DNA from: Syntrophaceae bacterium UBA1163
Lineage (GTDB): Bacteria > Desulfobacterota > BSN033 > UBA1163
Assembly: GCA_002311635.1 (NCBI GenBank)
Contig: DBZJ01000237.1
Coordinates: 1 to 15,220, forward strand
DNA length: 15,220 bases
Direction: 5' to 3'
Part shown: positions 13,666 to 15,220 of the stretch, piece by piece
How positions within the stretch are numbered: position 1 is the stretch's first letter
How the letters are laid out: the number at the start of each line of letters is the position of its first letter
Notes under the pieces: model-generated
The model's input: the letters and a program-made list of their open reading frames with translations, nothing else
The model's database searches: none
What the model was told of the DNA's origin: nothing
Made by a program: the position numbers and the translations under genes

Positions 13666-14673
13666 TCAGGGCATGATCAATACCTTGATGGCGCCCGGAT
13701 CCTGGAGCTGCGTCCTGAACGCCTCGGCGGCCTGGTCCAGAGGGAACCTGTGAGTGATCATGGGTTTGGCGCTGACCTTCCCGTTCCTGAGAAGTTCGAT
13801 GCATGCCGGGAAATTGCCGCCCAGACAACCGATCAGAGAAAGGTTCTTGGAGATCACAGACAGGGGGTTCCAGGTAAGGGGTTCCTCCTACACCCCAACC
13901 AACATGATCTTCCCGCCCCCGCGGACCATGGCGATGGATTGATCGAAGGTCGCCTGCACGCCGGCGCATTCAATGACCGTATTGACGCCCATCCTGTCCG
14001 TCGCCGCCATGGCCGCCGCGACGGCATCCTCTTTCGCCGCATCGATAACGATATCGGCCCCGCATTCCTTGGCCGCCCCCAGGCGGGCAGGCCTGCGGCC
14101 GCCGGCCACAATCTTCGCAACACCCAGAGTCTTCAGGACCTGAACGGCATACAGGCCGATCACACCCAGGCCCAGGACGGCGATGGTTTCATTTTCCTTG
14201 GGCTGAGCCCGGTTGACGGAGAAATAGGAAATGGAAAGGGGCTCCACCGAAGCCGCATCCTCGTAAGTTAACTCAGCGGGGAGCGGGAAAACGGTCCGCC
14301 CCGGGGCGGCATAAGGGATATGGACATATTCTGCCATCGCACCGGGAAATTTATAGCCGAGAAGTGCCATGTCCGAGCAGCGATGCCCCTTCCCCTGTGC
14401 ACACCAGAAGCATTTCCCGCAAGGTTTGAAGCCGACAGCCGTCACGCGCATGCCCGGCGCGATACCCGTAACTTGGGATCCGACTTCTACCACATCGCCG
14501 CTGAATTCATGTCCAAAAATGGTCCCTTGCTCGTCGCGTTTGTAAACGTGCAGGTCGGAACCGCACACGCCGCACGCCTTCACCTTGATAATCACCCCAT
14601 GCGGTTCGAGAACCGGATCGGGTACAATTTCTGTTCTGATGTCCCTCGCTCCATGCATCACAGCTGCTTTCAT
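13666..14673 (-). pseudogene. Zinc-dependent alcohol/threonine-type dehydrogenase interrupted by an amber codon
   Basis: This is a medium-chain zinc dehydrogenase gene of 335 codons when read through. Catalytic zinc ligands are Cys37 (GVCGSD), His55-Glu56 (GHE) and Glu144; structural zinc cysteines are 85, 88, 91 and 99; the nucleotide-binding GLGVIG is at 168-173. It resembles sorbitol/threonine dehydrogenases; the substrate is unknown. Codon 262 is TAG (13888-13890), after KIMLVGV; the same frame then continues with family-like sequence (EEPLTWNPLSVISKNLSLIG) to the stop at 13666. One base change from a Tyr codon would explain it. Truncation removes 74 residues of the catalytic fold. The ATG at 14673 begins the usual MKAAVMHGARDIR; an in-frame ATG at 14697 is less likely. 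By eye it is GC-richer than its surroundings, which hints at transfer. Confidence 0.85.
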
Positions 14674-14697
14674 CTCACAAAGTCCTTCCTCCCCCAA

Positions 14698-15220
14698 GTA
14701 ATTTCAAATTCGAGCCCGCCGCCTCCGCCCGTGCCTTTTTAGAAGTTTTTTCCCCGTGATTCAAACAAATTTTTGCTTGATCATTTATTTTTACATACCC
14801 TATTTCACAGGTGGGACTTTCGTTTCTTATGCCATCTCCTTAAAAATTAGGGGAGGCTCAGACTCAACCAAGCCTCTCCATTGGTCTGTGACTCTTTAAT
14901 TCACTCAACAGTCGAACAATCGCCTGTTGGACGCGGTGTCAACTTGGCTCCGAGAAATCCCTGGAAACTTTGATATCGGCACCTTCTGGTAACTCCATTT
15001 CATAATTACTCCAAAAGGTTTAGGCTTGTTTTGTTATGTTATTTTTACAGGAAGTACCGGAGACAACTCCACCCAAGGTTTCGTCTAACCCAAAATTTTG
15101 CGTCTGTCAAACAAAAAACAGTCATGTGTGAAAACTATCTTTTAAGGATTATCATTTGAAATCTACACTGTTTGAGAAAATCCGTCAATATTGACTCCAG
15201 TCAACTATTATTAAATCACC
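14698..15220. other. 523-base region without a confident gene
   Basis: No gene can be supported. On the minus strand GGAG precedes two overlapping small frames: one from ATG 15003 (32 codons, ending at 14905) and one from ATG 14998 that reads 19 codons to a TGA (14939-14941) and then 24 more codons (VQQAIVRLLSELKSHRPME included) to TGA 14864-14866, inside the loop of the terminator-like hairpin. On the plus strand a TTG at 15156 with AAGGA upstream starts a 12-codon frame (LKSTLFEKIRQY). These may be relics of decayed genes. Confidence 0.35.
14842..14879 (-). terminator. Terminator-like hairpin on the minus strand
   Basis: GGGGAGGCT (14850-14858) pairs with AGCCTCTCC (14871-14879), nine pairs including one G-U, around a 12-base loop. 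Read on the minus strand it is followed by TAATTTTTAA. It would end transcripts coming from the right edge, where no confident gene is seen. Confidence 0.5.

Noticed and set aside
13888..13890. Pyrrolysine codon in the dehydrogenase
   Set aside because: No pyl genes are in the window, the family is not known to use pyrrolysine, and TAG is an ordinary stop for other genes here; a nonsense mutation or read error is simpler.
13513..14271. 252-codon plus-strand frame
   Set aside because: It is antisense to the zinc dehydrogenase, whose motifs are unmistakable on the other strand.

Overview
This is a bacterial chromosomal segment of moderate GC, densely packed with housekeeping genes. Sigma-70-like promoters, Shine-Dalgarno sites and factor-independent terminators can be read directly. 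Several traits suggest a deltaproteobacterial (Desulfobacterota-like) or related uncultured lineage: an archaeal/fungal-type aspartate-semialdehyde dehydrogenase, a Cys-rich HisRS insert, an AcuB-like CBS protein, a Yip1-family membrane protein and short GC-rich hairpin repeats between genes. This placement is an inference; no marker here settles the taxon.

Layout. Positions 78-1569 (minus strand) hold small genes: an RRM RNA-binding protein, a 61-residue four-cysteine protein, a probable frameshifted small gene, and a lipoprotein. Next comes a minus-strand unit, hisS followed by tRNA-Gln(CTG), with its own promoter (3418-3446) and a strong terminator (1750-1788). Divergent from hisS, the plus strand carries a phosphomannomutase/phosphoglucomutase, asd, a Yip1-family protein and a CBS-domain protein; the last three read as separate units, two with good promoters. 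A bidirectional terminator (8003-8048) separates them from the convergent uvrC. uvrC and uvrB, both minus strand, flank a plus-strand RCK-type potassium channel gene. The last 1.9 kb holds a zinc alcohol dehydrogenase gene interrupted by one amber codon, the first 17 codons of a lost downstream cistron, and about 520 bases with no convincing intact gene.

How the genes relate. UvrB and UvrC are two of the three excision-repair nuclease subunits. hisS and tRNA-Gln both serve translation. The sugar-phosphate mutase and asd feed envelope sugar and aspartate-family amino acid synthesis. There is no obvious multi-gene defence or mobile system. The points most worth a second look are decay and recoding candidates (amber-interrupted dehydrogenase, truncated cistron, two apparent one-base homopolymer frameshifts), a potassium channel whose filter reads TVGYR, an inverted repeat over the -35 of the putative uvrB promoter, a cluster of hairpins at 849-981, and a hairpin repeat family that creates a false N-terminal extension on hisS.
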